Shown: in pieces, positions 35,892-45,655 of the stretch
How positions within the stretch are numbered: the first letter of the stretch is position 1
Layout: each line of letters starts with the position of its first letter
Source of the DNA: Chromohalobacter sarecensis
GTDB lineage: Bacteria; Pseudomonadota; Gammaproteobacteria; Pseudomonadales; Halomonadaceae
Assembly (NCBI RefSeq): GCF_023061135.1
Contig: NZ_JAKGAN010000003.1
Location: forward strand, 1-64,000
Reading direction: 5' to 3'
Length of the DNA stretch: 64,000 nt
Made by a program: the position numbers and the translations under genes
The notes under the pieces: model-generated
Told to the model about the DNA's origin: nothing
Seen by the model: only the letters and a program-made list of their open reading frames with translations
Database searches by the model: none

Positions 35892-37622
35892 CTACAGCCC
35901 CAATGCGGAAGATGTCGAACGCCGTGGGTCGGCGCCGCCGTAATAGTGTCCGTCCTCGATCAGTACCGACTGCGCGGCGCCCATGGCGGCTTGTTGCGAG
36001 ACCGTATGACCCATGGCTTCGAGCAGGCCGATGGTGTCCGGGCTGATACCTTCCTCGATGCGGATCTCGTCGGGCAGCCACTGGTGATGGATGCGTGGCA
36101 CGCTCACCGCGCTTTGCACGTTCATGTCGTGATCGATGACGTTCATCACCACCTGCAGCGTCGTAGTGATGATGCGTGAGCCGCCGGGGCTACCGGTGAT
36201 CAGGAAGTTCTTGCCCTCTTTCTTGACGATGGTGGGCGTCATCGACGACAGCATGCGCTTGTTGGGCTCGACCTTGTTGGCCTCGCCGCCGATCAAGCCA
36301 TAGGCATTGGGTGTGCCCGGTTTGGCGGAGAAGTCGTCCATTTCATTGTTGAGCAAGAAGCCCGCGCCATCGACGACAATGCCCGAGCCATAGCTGAAGT
36401 TGAGGGTATAGGTGTTGGACACGGCCAGCCCGTTGTCGTCGGCGATCGAGAAGTGCGTGGTCTCGTTGGATTCGTAAGGCAGCGGGTCGCCCGCCGCAAT
36501 GGTATCGCTGGGCGTGGCACGCCCCAGATCGATCTGCTCACGCAGCTCGTCGGCGTAGGCCTTGGAAGTGATGCCCTCGAGCGGAACATCGACGAAGTCG
36601 GTATCGCCCAGATACTCGGCGCGGTCGGCATAGGCGCGCTTCATCGCCTCGGACATGACGTGGATGGTGCGCGCCGAATTGAAGCCCATCCCGCCGATGT
36701 CATAGCCCTCGAGGATGTTGAGCATCTGCACGATATGCGCGCCACCGCTGGACGGTGGGCTCATGGCGTAGACGTCGTAGCCGCGATAGGTGCCATGCAC
36801 CGGCTCGCGAATCGTCGGTTGGTAGGCAGCCAGATCCTCGGCCGTCATGAGCCCGTCGTGTTTTTCCATTTCCTGGGCGATGAGGTCGGCAGTCTTGCCC
36901 TCATAGAATTCGCGCGGGCCTTGGGCCGCAATGCGCTTGAGCGTTGCCGCGAGGTCCGGCTGGCGGAATGTTTCGCCGGCCGCATAAAGGCTGCCATCTT
37001 CCTTGTAGAACACGGCGCGTGAGGCATCCCATTGGCTCAGGCGTTCGCGTGCGTCGCGCAAGCCATTGGCAAAACGCGGCGGTATCTCGAAGCCGTCTTC
37101 CGCGAGCCGAATGGCGGGCGCCAGGGCCTCGGCGAGGCTGAGCGTGCCGTATTGCTCCAGCGCCATGGCCAGGCCGGCGACGGTTCCCGGGACGCCGGAG
37201 GCATTGTGGGTGTAGCGCGAGAGCTCGGAGACCGCCTCGCCTTGATCGTTCTGAAACATCGTCTCATAGGCCGCCGCCGGCGCTTTCTCGCGATAATCGA
37301 TGGCGATGACCTTGTCGCTTTTTTCATCGGAAATCAGCATAAAACCGCCGCCACCGATATTGCCGGAGCGTGGCTGGGTGACGGCCAGTGCGAAGCCTGC
37401 GGTGACCGCCGCGTCGACGGCGTTGCCGCCGTCTTGCATGACGTCGCGGGCAATCTTCGAAGCCAGGTAATGGCTGGTGGCCGCCATGCCGTGTTGGCCT
37501 TCTTGCGGATGGAAACGCTCGCCTTCGAGAATCGCCTGCTGGGCACTAGCAGCAAGCGGCAGGGTGGCGAGTACCGCGCACAGTGCCAGACGTCGTCCAT
37601 GGCGCAAGGTAAATCGAATCAT
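35892..37622 (-). CDS. ggt: gamma-glutamyltransferase
   Basis: The 576-residue periplasmic N-terminal-nucleophile hydrolase has a signal peptide ending at ASAQQ (about residue 28). The autoprocessing and catalytic threonine is in ETTHFSIADDNG. The oxyanion glycines are in ITGSPGGSRII, and the substrate arginine lies in the N-terminal block DYREKAP. It cleaves glutathione and transfers the glutamyl group. The start MIRFTLRHGRR gives a proper signal peptide; upstream codons are rejected. Confidence 0.95.
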   Translation of the reverse strand: MIRFTLRHGRRLALCAVLATLPLAASAQQAILEGERFHPQEGQHGMAATSHYLASKIARDVMQDGGNAVDAAVTAGFALAVTQPRSGNIGGGGFMLISDEKSDKVIAIDYREKAPAAAYETMFQNDQGEAVSELSRYTHNASGVPGTVAGLAMALEQYGTLSLAEALAPAIRLAEDGFEIPPRFANGLRDARERLSQWDASRAVFYKEDGSLYAAGETFRQPDLAATLKRIAAQGPREFYEGKTADLIAQEMEKHDGLMTAEDLAAYQPTIREPVHGTYRGYDVYAMSPPSSGGAHIVQMLNILEGYDIGGMGFNSARTIHVMSEAMKRAYADRAEYLGDTDFVDVPLEGITSKAYADELREQIDLGRATPSDTIAAGDPLPYESNETTHFSIADDNGLAVSNTYTLNFSYGSGIVVDGAGFLLNNEMDDFSAKPGTPNAYGLIGGEANKVEPNKRMLSSMTPTIVKKEGKNFLITGSPGGSRIITTTLQVVMNVIDHDMNVQSAVSVPRIHHQWLPDEIRIEEGISPDTIGLLEAMGHTVSQQAAMGAAQSVLIEDGHYYGGADPRRSTSSALGL

Positions 37623-37808
37623 GCCGGGCCTCTCGAGAGTGATGCGGTAATACGACGCCGCGTTTTTATGAGGAGTTGCTTTTACTATCGAAGGCGTCGC
37701 CTGAATATGCAAGGTCGTCGTGTTCGAGCAGACCCATGTGCCTGTTTTTCCGCCCGGCATTCGCTAGAATGAAGCCTTCATTTCCAGCCGACAGCACCTT
37801 TATTGCTT

Positions 37809-38495
37809 ATGTCCGACTTCAAGATTGCACCTTCCATCCTGTCCGCCGATTTCGCCCGTCTCGGTCAGGAAACGGAGGATGTGTTGGCATCCGGCGCGGA
37901 TATCGTGCATTTCGATGTCATGGACAATCATTACGTCCCCAACCTCACCATCGGTCCGATGGTGTGCAAGGCCCTGCGTGACCATGGCATTACCGCGCCC
38001 ATCGACGCGCATTTGATGGTCAAGCCGGTGGATCGGCTGATCGGGGATTTCATCGAGGCAGGGGCGAGCTACGTCACCTTTCATCCCGAGGCCAGCGAAC
38101 ATATCGACCGCTCGCTGCAGTTGATTCGCGATGGCGGCTGCAAGGCCGGCCTGGTCTTCAATCCCGCCACGCCGCTGCATTACCTCGACTACGTCATGGA
38201 CAAGCTCGACATGGTGCTGCTGATGAGCGTCAATCCCGGCTTCGGCGGGCAATCCTTCATCCCCGGCACGCTCGACAAGCTGCGCGAGGTGCGCCAACGC
38301 ATCGATGCCAGCGGTCGCGACATTCGTCTGGAAGTCGACGGTGGCGTCAAGGTCGAGAATATCGCCGAGATCGCGCGGGCCGGGGCGGATACCTTCGTCG
38401 CCGGGTCAGCGGTGTTCAAGGCCCGCGACGAGGCGGATCCACACCGTTACGACAGCGTCATGCGGGCCTTCCGCGACGCTTTGGCACAGCGTTGA
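37809..38495 (+). CDS. rpe: ribulose-phosphate 3-epimerase
   Basis: The 228-residue TIM-barrel enzyme interconverts ribulose-5-P and xylulose-5-P. Its motifs are [26 protein letters not shown] (metal ligands H and D), DAHLMVK and [11 protein letters not shown], with the second catalytic aspartate in [11 protein letters not shown] 37809 (MSDFKIAP) is preferred to 37803. The nuclease-like gene at 38508 follows after 12 bases. Confidence 0.96.
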   Translation: MSDFKIAPSILSADFARLGQETEDVLASGADIVHFDVMDNHYVPNLTIGPMVCKALRDHGITAPIDAHLMVKPVDRLIGDFIEAGASYVTFHPEASEHIDRSLQLIRDGGCKAGLVFNPATPLHYLDYVMDKLDMVLLMSVNPGFGGQSFIPGTLDKLREVRQRIDASGRDIRLEVDGGVKVENIAEIARAGADTFVAGSAVFKARDEADPHRYDSVMRAFRDALAQR

Positions 38496-38507
38496 GTCAG
38501 TTGCCTC

Positions 38508-38807
38508 ATGGTCGATGACGAGCGCGCCGCCCAGGCGCAGGTCTGGTATCTCTACCTGATCGAAACGGCGGCGGGCGCGCTGTATACCGGGGTGACGACC
38601 GATGTGACGCGGCGTTTGCGCGAACATCGCGATGGCAAGCGTGGTGCGCGGGCCTTGCGTGGCAAGGGGCCGTTGACCTTGCGTCACTCGGAATACGTGG
38701 GCAGCCATGGCGAGGCGCTGCGTCGCGAAGCCGCGCTCAAGAAACTCAGCCCCGCCGCCAAGCGTGCCTGGCTGGCGGCACGCGAGGGCGGGGCGTCGTC
38801 GTCATAG
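38508..38807 (+). CDS. GIY-YIG domain protein (YhbQ-like)
   Basis: The 99-residue single-domain protein has the GIY and YIG tyrosines in WYLYLIETAAGALYTGVTTDV. The catalytic arginine is in RRLREH and a glutamate in EAALKKL. Small YhbQ-type members have DNA nicking or RNA-processing activity in a few cases. Probably co-transcribed with rpe. Confidence 0.88.
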   Translation: MVDDERAAQAQVWYLYLIETAAGALYTGVTTDVTRRLREHRDGKRGARALRGKGPLTLRHSEYVGSHGEALRREAALKKLSPAAKRAWLAAREGGASSS

Positions 38808-38814
38808 GTCGTCG

Positions 38815-40464
38815 TTATAGGCAGCGGGCCAGCGTTTCGAAGACCCGCGCAACGGCTTCAGCGCCAGGATCGACGACACCTTCCAATGCACTGTCGGGCA
38901 CATAGGCGGCGCGTCCCGCCCGCGCGCGGGAGAGCGTCGCCGTGTGCTCTGCGCCTTGACGTGCCGCCTGGGCTGCGTCGGCGAGCGTGGCGTCTTTCTG
39001 GAGTGCCTGAAGCGCGGGAATCAAGGCGTCAAGTAGGGTGCGGTCGCCGAGTCGGGCGCCGCCATAGGTCTGCATGCGCTCGACCCCTTGCCAGAGACTG
39101 TCGATCAGGCCGCGCTGTTCGAGGGCGGTCGCCGTAGCGGTAAACAGGATCGACAGCAATACCCCGCTCGAGCCACCCATGCCGGTAGCCAGACATTGTC
39201 CCAGGCCTGCGAACAACCGCTCGGGGTGTGCGGTATCCAGGTGGCCCGCTGTCAATGCCTGTTCGATGGCATCGGCGCCTTCGACCAGGCTGCTGCCGGC
39301 ATCGCCGTCGCCGCTGCGGGCGTCCAGCCCGTCGAGATCGTCACGTGCATCGCGCAAGACACTGAGTACTTGTGTGAGCGCCGCCGTAACGTGCGTCGCC
39401 TGGGGCGCATTGTCTTGCAGTGCGCCGTTGCGGGCGGTGAGGTTGGGCGTGAAGGTGTCTGGCGGACATACATCCCGGATGCCGGGCCAGGCGGGCGCAT
39501 CAGTGGGCGCTAGCAGAGCCGTACGCATGGCGTCGTCGGCGGCCATTAGCGTCACCGAGAAGCCGTGCATGTCCAGCGAGGTCATCAAGGGCGCGGGGCC
39601 GATAAGCTGGGGCAGTCGTATCGGGCCGAGGTTGTCGATCAAGCTGCCGCTCAACACGCCCATCTCCTGGGTCGAACAGCCGCCGAGATTGTTGATTAGG
39701 GCGAGCCAGCCGTCGGCGTGGCCGCGTTCATCGAGGGCGGCCGCGAGGGGCGCAACGACGTGGTTCATGGCATCGCGCGCGCTATCTGGTGCGATATGCT
39801 GGACGCCCGGCTCGTTGTGGATGCCCAATCCTAGCTCGGGGCTTCGGTCGGGACGCGTTTGGCCCGGCAGGGTGGCCGGCGTGAGCGCCATGCCCATCGA
39901 GGCCATGCGCTCGCATGCGTGTTGAGCGAACGCTTGGATGTCGTCCAGTGTGCCTTGCTGCTGTGCGTGATAGCCGGCGATCTTGTGAATCAGCAAAGTG
40001 CCGGCAAGGCCGCGTGGCTGTGGTGTGTCGGGCAGAGAGATATCGTCGGCGACGATGACCATGGCGACCTTGAGACCTTCGCGACGCGCATGTTCGGCGG
40101 CCAGCCCGAAGTTGAGCCGGTCCCCGGTGTAGTTCTTGACCACCAGCAGACAGCCGGCTGGCCCGCAGACTTCTCGAATGGCGGCGAGCACGGCATCCAT
40201 GCTGGGCGAGGCGAACAGGCTGCCGGATATCACCCCGGTCAACATACCCTCGCCGATGAAGCCGGCATGCGCGGGTTCGTGCCCTGCGCCACCGCCGGAG
40301 AGTACCGCGACCTGCCGTTGGCCGTGTGTGTCGCGGTCCCAGTCGCGGCGAATCAGGATGCGGACGCCGCTTTGCGGCTCGGCAATACGCAAGGGGGCGA
40401 GGTGGCCGGCGGCGTAGAGAACGTCGTCGACGACGCGTGAGGCGTCATTGAAAAAATGCTGCAT
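38815..40464 (-). CDS. dihydroxyacetone kinase, fused DhaK-DhaL
   Basis: The 549-residue ATP-type kinase phosphorylates dihydroxyacetone. The N-terminal DhaK domain has LSGGGAGHEPAHAGFIGEGM (substrate-binding histidine) and LVVKNYTGDRLNFGLAAE. The C-terminal DhaL domain has ARSGDGDAGSSL with ATP-metal aspartates, and GMGGSSGVLLSI. Fusion of K and L is typical of the PTS-independent form. It converges with the GIY-YIG gene, 7 bases apart. Confidence 0.92.
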   Translation of the reverse strand: MQHFFNDASRVVDDVLYAAGHLAPLRIAEPQSGVRILIRRDWDRDTHGQRQVAVLSGGGAGHEPAHAGFIGEGMLTGVISGSLFASPSMDAVLAAIREVCGPAGCLLVVKNYTGDRLNFGLAAEHARREGLKVAMVIVADDISLPDTPQPRGLAGTLLIHKIAGYHAQQQGTLDDIQAFAQHACERMASMGMALTPATLPGQTRPDRSPELGLGIHNEPGVQHIAPDSARDAMNHVVAPLAAALDERGHADGWLALINNLGGCSTQEMGVLSGSLIDNLGPIRLPQLIGPAPLMTSLDMHGFSVTLMAADDAMRTALLAPTDAPAWPGIRDVCPPDTFTPNLTARNGALQDNAPQATHVTAALTQVLSVLRDARDDLDGLDARSGDGDAGSSLVEGADAIEQALTAGHLDTAHPERLFAGLGQCLATGMGGSSGVLLSILFTATATALEQRGLIDSLWQGVERMQTYGGARLGDRTLLDALIPALQALQKDATLADAAQAARQGAEHTATLSRARAGRAAYVPDSALEGVVDPGAEAVARVFETLARCL

Positions 40465-40519
40465 GAACGGGCTCCATGATCGAGCGATAGGGGCTCTCGA
40501 TCATGGTGGCCTCGCTGGA

Positions 40520-41818
40520 TCAGTGCAACTTCATTCGTGGGCGGATATAGCGGTTGAGGCCGTCGACGACGACGGTCATACCGGTTTTGACCACGCCATG
40601 AATGGCTAGTTGATGCATACGGTAGAGCGAGGCATAGAACAGCTTGGCCAGGCGCCCCTCGATGAACAGGCTGCGCGCCGAGGTGCCTCGCATCAGGCTG
40701 CCCACGGCATCGAAGTGGGCTAGCGAGATCAACGAGCCACGGTCGCGAAAGACGAAGGGCTTGAGAGGCTTTTCATCCATGGCCGCGCGTAGGTTGTGAT
40801 ACAGCAGGGTGGCCTGCTGGTGGGCCGCTTGTGCGCGCGGTGGTACGCGCGTGTCGTCGGGCTGGGGGCAGGCGGCGCAATCGCCGAAGGCGAAGATGCG
40901 CTCGTCGTCGAGGCTCTGCAGCGTCTGGTTGACCTTGAGCTGATGATTACGCTCAGTGGCAAGGCCTAGCTCGGAGAGAAACGCCGGTGCGCGAATCCCT
41001 GCCGCCCAGACGTTCAGATCGGTGGCGATGCGCGTTTCGTCGGCGGTAATGAAACCGTGCTCATCGGCGCAGGTCACGCGGGTATCGACGTGGATCTGCA
41101 CGCCGAGCTTTTCCAGTTCCTTATGCACGGCCTGGCTGATGCGTTCGGGGAGTGCCGGCAGAATGCGTGGTGCCGCCTCGATCAGGTGGATCTCCAGCTT
41201 GCCGCTGTCCATGGCGGTGAAGCCGTAGCTGTGCAGCATCTTCGAGGCGCCAATCAATTCTGCGGCGAGCTCGACGCCGGTGGCGCCGGCCCCTACCAGG
41301 CCCACGCTCAACTTGGGATGCGTCCGGCGTTCGGGGTCGCTGTAACGCAGGAAGGTGTTGAGCATGTTTTGACGGAAGTCTTCGGCTTGCCCGGGGCTGT
41401 CGATGAAGTGGCAGTGCTTGGCGACGCCGGGGGTGCCGAAATCGTTGGAGACACTGCCCAGCGCCATGACCAGATAGTCGTAGTCGATCGTACGCGCGGG
41501 GAGGATCACGACACCGTCGTCGTCGATGATCGGCGCCAGCGTGATGGTGCGGTTGTCACGATCGAGATTGCTTAGCGTGCCGCGTTGGAAGCGGTAACCA
41601 TGGGTCTTGGAGTGACCTTGATAGGAGACTTCGTCGAGGCTGGAGTCGAGCACGCCCGTGGCCACTTCGTGCAGCAGGGGTTTCCAGATATGGGTCGAGT
41701 TGCGGTCGACGAGCACGATTTCGGCGCGTTGGCGCTTGCCGAGCTTGCGCCCCAGGCGGGTCACCAGTTCGAGGCCGCCGGCGCCGCCACCGACCACCAC
41801 GATGCGGGGTGTGGACAT
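40520..41818 (-). CDS. ndh: type II NADH dehydrogenase (NDH-2)
   Basis: The 432-residue FAD enzyme transfers electrons from NADH to quinone without pumping protons. An FAD-binding Rossmann site is seen in RIVVVGGGAGGLELV, the NADH site in VGLVGAGATGVELAAEL, and the FAD-binding block FAFGDCAACPQP is at about residue 307. The amphipathic C-terminus associates with the membrane. The start is at MSTPRIVVVGG. Divergent from gph. Confidence 0.9.
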   Translation of the reverse strand: MSTPRIVVVGGGAGGLELVTRLGRKLGKRQRAEIVLVDRNSTHIWKPLLHEVATGVLDSSLDEVSYQGHSKTHGYRFQRGTLSNLDRDNRTITLAPIIDDDGVVILPARTIDYDYLVMALGSVSNDFGTPGVAKHCHFIDSPGQAEDFRQNMLNTFLRYSDPERRTHPKLSVGLVGAGATGVELAAELIGASKMLHSYGFTAMDSGKLEIHLIEAAPRILPALPERISQAVHKELEKLGVQIHVDTRVTCADEHGFITADETRIATDLNVWAAGIRAPAFLSELGLATERNHQLKVNQTLQSLDDERIFAFGDCAACPQPDDTRVPPRAQAAHQQATLLYHNLRAAMDEKPLKPFVFRDRGSLISLAHFDAVGSLMRGTSARSLFIEGRLAKLFYASLYRMHQLAIHGVVKTGMTVVVDGLNRYIRPRMKLH

Positions 41819-42084
41819 ACAGACTCCTGGAAAAGAAACGTTGAAAAGGGTGCGAAAAAGGGTCGCCAGGGTCGGGGCATCGCGATGGGTCAGCCAAGAC
41901 GCAAGTAAGGTGGCAATGACTTGCGTGTCGTGCCGGGAGGGCGATGGCGCCTGGTGTCGGCGACGTCTGCGTATAGAATAACGCTGTTCGCGTATCAAGA
42001 ACACCGTGAGGCACGCGCGACGCCGAGTTTTTGCGTAATATTACATGCATTATGCTAGGCGCTTTCTGGTTCAAGGAGACGAGT

Positions 42085-42756
42085 ATGCCGTCCAGCGCGA
42101 TACATCCCGCCCTCGAGGGCATTCGGCTCGCGGTCTTCGATCTCGACGGGACCCTGATCGACTCCGTGCCGGATTTGGCGGCGGCGGTCGATGGTGCGCT
42201 TTGCGAGCTGAGATTGCCGGAAGTCGGCGAGGCAGCGGTGAGAGACTGGGTCGGCAACGGTTCTCGCAAACTCGTCGAGCGAGCGCTTTATGCCGTCGGC
42301 GCGCAAGATAGGGACCTCGATGAGGTACATGAGGCCTTCTTGCGGCACTACCGGCAGGCGCCATGCCGATTGACGCAGGTCTATCCCGGCGTTCGCGAAG
42401 CGCTCGAAGCGCTTGCTACGCGTGGTGTGACAATAGGGTTGATCACCAACAAGCCGACGGCGTTCATCGCCCCGATCCTGGAATCTCTGGAGATTGAGCA
42501 TTACTTCGCGCTGACGCTGGGTGGCGATGCATTGCCCACCCGGAAACCCGATCCGGCCCCGCTGCTGCATCTGGCGGACCGGCTCGGGGTCGCGCCGAGT
42601 GCATGCCTGATGGTGGGGGATTCACGCCACGACATAGAAGCCGGTCGGCGGGCGGGTTTTCGTACATTGGCGGTGCCATACGGGTACAATCACGGCGAAC
42701 CGGTGGCCGCGAGCGAGCCGGATGTCGTGGTTGAATCGCTGGGGGAACTCGTTTAA
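42085..42756 (+). CDS. gph: phosphoglycolate phosphatase
   Basis: The 223-residue HAD phosphatase has the nucleophile motif VFDLDGTLIDS, motif II LITNKPT and motif IV VGDSRHDIEAG. It clears 2-phosphoglycolate formed from DNA repair ends. AAGGAG at 42073-42078 fixes the start. It sits upstream of trpE, an order common in Pseudomonas and Halomonas. Confidence 0.93.
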   Translation: MPSSAIHPALEGIRLAVFDLDGTLIDSVPDLAAAVDGALCELRLPEVGEAAVRDWVGNGSRKLVERALYAVGAQDRDLDEVHEAFLRHYRQAPCRLTQVYPGVREALEALATRGVTIGLITNKPTAFIAPILESLEIEHYFALTLGGDALPTRKPDPAPLLHLADRLGVAPSACLMVGDSRHDIEAGRRAGFRTLAVPYGYNHGEPVAASEPDVVVESLGELV

Positions 42757-42825
42757 TGTTTTTTCGATGCTGGCGTTTATTACGCTAAGCCTTTGATAAT
42801 CATCTGCTATAACGGATAGCGTTTC

Positions 42826-42897
42826 ATGGATCTGGATGCCCCCTCATTGCGTAGAGCTCATGCGTTGATGCGCACAGTCAAACGCTGGCGATGGTGA
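42826..42897 (+). CDS. candidate trp leader peptide upstream of trpE
   Basis: A short frame of 23 codons from ATG 42826 (or 9 codons from ATG 42868, same frame) ends K-R-W-R-W then TGA. Two Trp codons are at 42886-42888 and 42892-42894. Just after it, GGCGA (42888-42891 region) can pair with TCGCC at 42902-42906, and GCCGAC can pair with GTCGGC around 42904-42925, giving mutually exclusive stems. This is the arrangement of an attenuation leader, although no T-run terminator is visible before trpE. Ribosome site weak. Confidence 0.5.
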   Translation: MDLDAPSLRRAHALMRTVKRWRW

Positions 42898-42981
42898 TGC
42901 TCGCCGACCCCTCCGAGTGTCGGCTCCATGCGGAAGTGCGAATTCGTCACGACGTAGACTCTCACCAAAGGAATGCAGGGC

Positions 42982-44472
42982 ATGATGACCCCCGAACGCT
43001 TCACCGAGCTGGTGCAGGCCGGCTATAACCGCATCCCCGTGACCCGCGAAGTGCTCGCGGATCTCGATACGCCGCTCTCTACCTATCTCAAGCTGGCCGA
43101 TGCGCCCTGGACCTTCCTTCTCGAGTCCGTGCAGGGCGGCGAGAAATGGGGGCGTTATTCGATCATCGGCTTGCCGAGTCGCGAGCGCATCGAAGTGCGC
43201 GGCCAGGTGGTGCGTCATATTGCCGACGGCGAAGTGCTCGGCGTGACCGAAGTCGATGACCCGCTGGCGTGGATCGAGCAGTTCCAGGCGCGCTTCAAGG
43301 TGCCGCAGGTCGACGATCAACCGCGTTTCGACGGCGGTTTGGTCGGCTATTTCGGCCACGACACCATCCGTTATATCGAGCCGCGCCTGCGGGGCGTGGA
43401 AAAGCCCGATCCCATCGGGGTGCCGGACATCCTGCTGATGGTTTGCGATGAACTGGTGGTTTTCGACAATCTTTCCGGGCGTCTGACGCTGTGGACGCAC
43501 GCCGACCCCGATGTGACGGATGCCTATCTGCGAGCTCTGGAGCGTCTCGAAGCGCTGGAAATGAAGCTGCGCAGCGCCACGCTCAATACCGTCAGCCCCG
43601 GCACCGGCGGACCGGCGGTGGAAGAAGGGGACTTTACCTCCGGGTTTACCGAGGCAGGCTTCAAGGACGCGGTCGAGAAGATCAAGGAATACGTGCTGGC
43701 CGGCGATGTCATGCAATGCGTGCCCTCGCAGCGCATGACGATCCCGTATCGCGCGGCGCCGCTGGATCTGTATCGCGCGCTACGTAGCCTCAATCCGTCG
43801 CCCTATATGTTCTTCTTCAACCTCGACGATCATCATGTCGTCGGCTCGTCGCCGGAAATCCTCACGCGCCTGGAAGACGGCGAGGTCACGGTGCGCCCCA
43901 TCGCCGGCACGCGGGTGCGCGGACAAAGCGAGGCGGAAGATAAAGCGCTGGAAGACGAACTGCTTGCCGACCCCAAGGAGATCGCTGAGCATTTGATGTT
44001 GATCGACCTGGGCCGCAACGATGTGGGGCGCATCAGCGAAACCGGCTCGGTCGAGGTCACCGACAACATGGCCATCGAGCGCTACTCGCACGTCATGCAT
44101 ATCGTCTCCCACGTGACCGGCAAGCTGAAGCCCGGCATGTCGGCACTCGACGTGCTGCGCGCCACCTTTCCCGCCGGCACGCTCTCCGGTGCGCCCAAGT
44201 TTCGCGCCTTGCAGATTCTCGACGAGCTAGAGCCGGTCAAGCGCGGGGTATACGGCGGGGCAGTCGGCTATCTTTCCTGGCACGGGAACATGGATACCGC
44301 CATCGCGATTCGCACGGCGGTCATCAAGGATGGCCAGCTGCATGTGCAGGCCGGCGCGGGAATCGTCGCCGACTCGGTGCCTGAGCAAGAGTGGCAGGAA
44401 ACCCTCAATAAGGGCCGCGCGCTTTTCCGCGCGGTGGCGATGGCCGAGCGTGGTCTCGATAACCTGGGTTGA
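42982..44472 (+). CDS. trpE: anthranilate synthase component I
   Basis: The 496-residue enzyme makes anthranilate from chorismate and ammonia. It has the tryptophan feedback site LLES near residue 45 and the chorismate-binding signatures [20 protein letters not shown] and [23 protein letters not shown]. Start 42982 (MMTPERF) is preferred because the AAAGGA site at 42967-42972 abuts the upstream ATG 42973 and has proper spacing only to the later ones. The partner trpG lies 1.2 kb downstream after two leftward genes. Confidence 0.95.
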   Translation: MMTPERFTELVQAGYNRIPVTREVLADLDTPLSTYLKLADAPWTFLLESVQGGEKWGRYSIIGLPSRERIEVRGQVVRHIADGEVLGVTEVDDPLAWIEQFQARFKVPQVDDQPRFDGGLVGYFGHDTIRYIEPRLRGVEKPDPIGVPDILLMVCDELVVFDNLSGRLTLWTHADPDVTDAYLRALERLEALEMKLRSATLNTVSPGTGGPAVEEGDFTSGFTEAGFKDAVEKIKEYVLAGDVMQCVPSQRMTIPYRAAPLDLYRALRSLNPSPYMFFFNLDDHHVVGSSPEILTRLEDGEVTVRPIAGTRVRGQSEAEDKALEDELLADPKEIAEHLMLIDLGRNDVGRISETGSVEVTDNMAIERYSHVMHIVSHVTGKLKPGMSALDVLRATFPAGTLSGAPKFRALQILDELEPVKRGVYGGAVGYLSWHGNMDTAIAIRTAVIKDGQLHVQAGAGIVADSVPEQEWQETLNKGRALFRAVAMAERGLDNLG

Positions 44473-44492
44473 GGTTGTTGAATAAGGGCAAG

Positions 44493-44521
44493 GACGGCGC
44501 TGCGCGATGACGTAGCGCCGT
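44493..44521. terminator. hairpin after trpE
   Basis: ACGGCGCT and AGCGCCGT form an 8-bp stem with a 12-base loop between convergent trpE and the small basic protein gene. No T-run, so termination is only likely. Confidence 0.4.
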
Positions 44522-44533
44522 GCTGGGACACGT

Positions 44534-44674
44534 TTAGCGAGAAGGCGATTTTTTGGACGACTTCTTGCGATTCTGATATTTCTCGGCCATCTGCTTGGCC
44601 GTTTGCTTTGCCTTCTCGCGGTTCTCGGGCTTGCGGAACCAGTTGGCAATGGCTGCGCCTATCATGCGTTTCAT
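44534..44674 (-). CDS. small basic protein, unknown function
   Basis: The 46-residue protein reads MKRMIGAAIANWFRKPENRE and ends in a lysine/serine-rich tail. GCAGGAGG immediately upstream supports translation. The charged helix RKPENREKAKQTAKQMAEKY could bind nucleic acid, but I do not recognise a family. Confidence 0.6.
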   Translation of the reverse strand: MKRMIGAAIANWFRKPENREKAKQTAKQMAEKYQNRKKSSKKSPSR

Positions 44675-44820
44675 CGGTGCCTCCTGCGGATGGCGATATT
44701 CTAAGTATAGATATGGCATCGTCGTGCGGCGAGATCAAGTGCCCACCGTGAGCGTGCCGTCAATGCTCGGTACGGCACACCTTACGCGCAGTGGTTCCAA
44801 TATGAGGTCCCTTGGAGGAG

Positions 44821-45273
44821 TTAGCCTCCAGCGAAAGACATGGCCTGGTCGGCTACCATCCCACAGGCTTTCTCGCCGACTTTGTCGCCGAGGGAGGCCA
44901 GATTGAATTCCTGGCCGTCGCCCTGAAGGAGACCGCTCAAGCCTTCTTGGTAGTCACTGTCATCGGTGGGTTCGGAATTGACTCCCAGTTGTTCCATTAC
45001 CTGGTTCTTCGCGATATCGGCGGTGCTCCCGAGATAGCCGTTATCTTGGCAATAGCTGATCACGCCCGTGAGATTGGTCAGGCTTCCGGGATTGAAGGAA
45101 CCGCTGGATAGCGTGCTCAGCAGGCCGGCGCTTTCGTTGCCTCCCCCCTCACTACCAGACATCATGTCCGTTGCCTCATCTTTCATGCTATCGAGAGAAA
45201 ATGCCTGCGCTTGCCCAATAGACATGAGGCCTAGCAAACCGGCGAGGGCGAAGCTTTTAAAACGTGTATCCAT
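44821..45273 (-). CDS. DUF2501 family secreted protein (YjjA-like)
   Basis: The 150-residue protein has a signal peptide ending at AQA-F (about residue 24) and the family core LTGVISYCQDNGYLGSTADIAKNQVMEQL with its conserved cysteine. A second cysteine sits near the end (KACGMVADQA), allowing a disulfide in the periplasm. Function unknown. Confidence 0.8.
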   Translation of the reverse strand: MDTRFKSFALAGLLGLMSIGQAQAFSLDSMKDEATDMMSGSEGGGNESAGLLSTLSSGSFNPGSLTNLTGVISYCQDNGYLGSTADIAKNQVMEQLGVNSEPTDDSDYQEGLSGLLQGDGQEFNLASLGDKVGEKACGMVADQAMSFAGG

Positions 45274-45415
45274 GCAATCGTATCCATGTCAGTAAAGAGC
45301 GATCTCCACGTATGCAGCACGCAGGAGCTGTTCTTATGACCAGCTGTCTACACTGGCGTTCCTACTGGACGAGCATTCGCGCACGGGAATGCTCGGGAAT
45401 GTCCGTGCGACTGCC

Positions 45416-45447
45416 TTGACAGCATCTGCCCGGCCCCACACTATAAC
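45416..45447 (+). promoter_or_regulatory. putative promoter of the trpG leader
   Basis: A perfect -35 TTGACA (45416-45421) and a -10-like TATAAC (45442-45447) are 20 bp apart; ACTATA at 45440 gives 18. They would start RNA at about 45454, right at the leader ORF. Confidence 0.45.
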
Positions 45448-45450
45448 GGT

Positions 45451-45501
45451 ATGACTATGTTCACTACGGCAACCGCATGGCAAGGGCGTCTCTACATCTG
45501 A
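45451..45501 (+). CDS. candidate leader peptide of trpGDC
   Basis: A 16-codon frame (MTMFTTATAWQGRLYI) contains a Trp codon at 45478-45480. CCGC at 45473-45476 can pair with GCGG at 45506-45509, overlapping the Trp codon region. This is the segment 1:2 arrangement of a classical attenuator whose terminator lies at 45531. No Shine-Dalgarno is seen and only one Trp codon is present, so the call is tentative. Confidence 0.4.
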   Translation: MTMFTTATAWQGRLYI

Positions 45502-45504
45502 CGG

Positions 45505-45555
45505 GGCGGCTTTCGCGTGTCTGAACATCAATGCCGCCTGCGAGGCGGCATTTTT
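45505..45555 (+). terminator. attenuator: competing antiterminator and terminator before trpG
   Basis: The terminator stem ATGCCGCC (45531-45538)/GGCGGCAT (45544-45551) is followed by a T-run to 45555. GGCGGC at 45505-45510 can instead pair with GCCGCC at 45533-45538, a mutually exclusive antiterminator. It lies 100 bases before trpG with no complete rightward gene ending there, so regulatory termination is likely. Confidence 0.6.
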
Positions 45556-45655
45556 GTGTCTGCCAACTCGCGGAAGGGATGATTCGGGCTTGGTGAGTAA
45601 GAATGTGGCTAATATTTGCTTGGCTTGTGGTTTTGCCATATAAAATCAGGAGTTT

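Noticed and set aside
45334-45639. 101-codon frame on the - strand
   Set aside because: It covers the promoter and attenuator region of trpG and has no supporting features.
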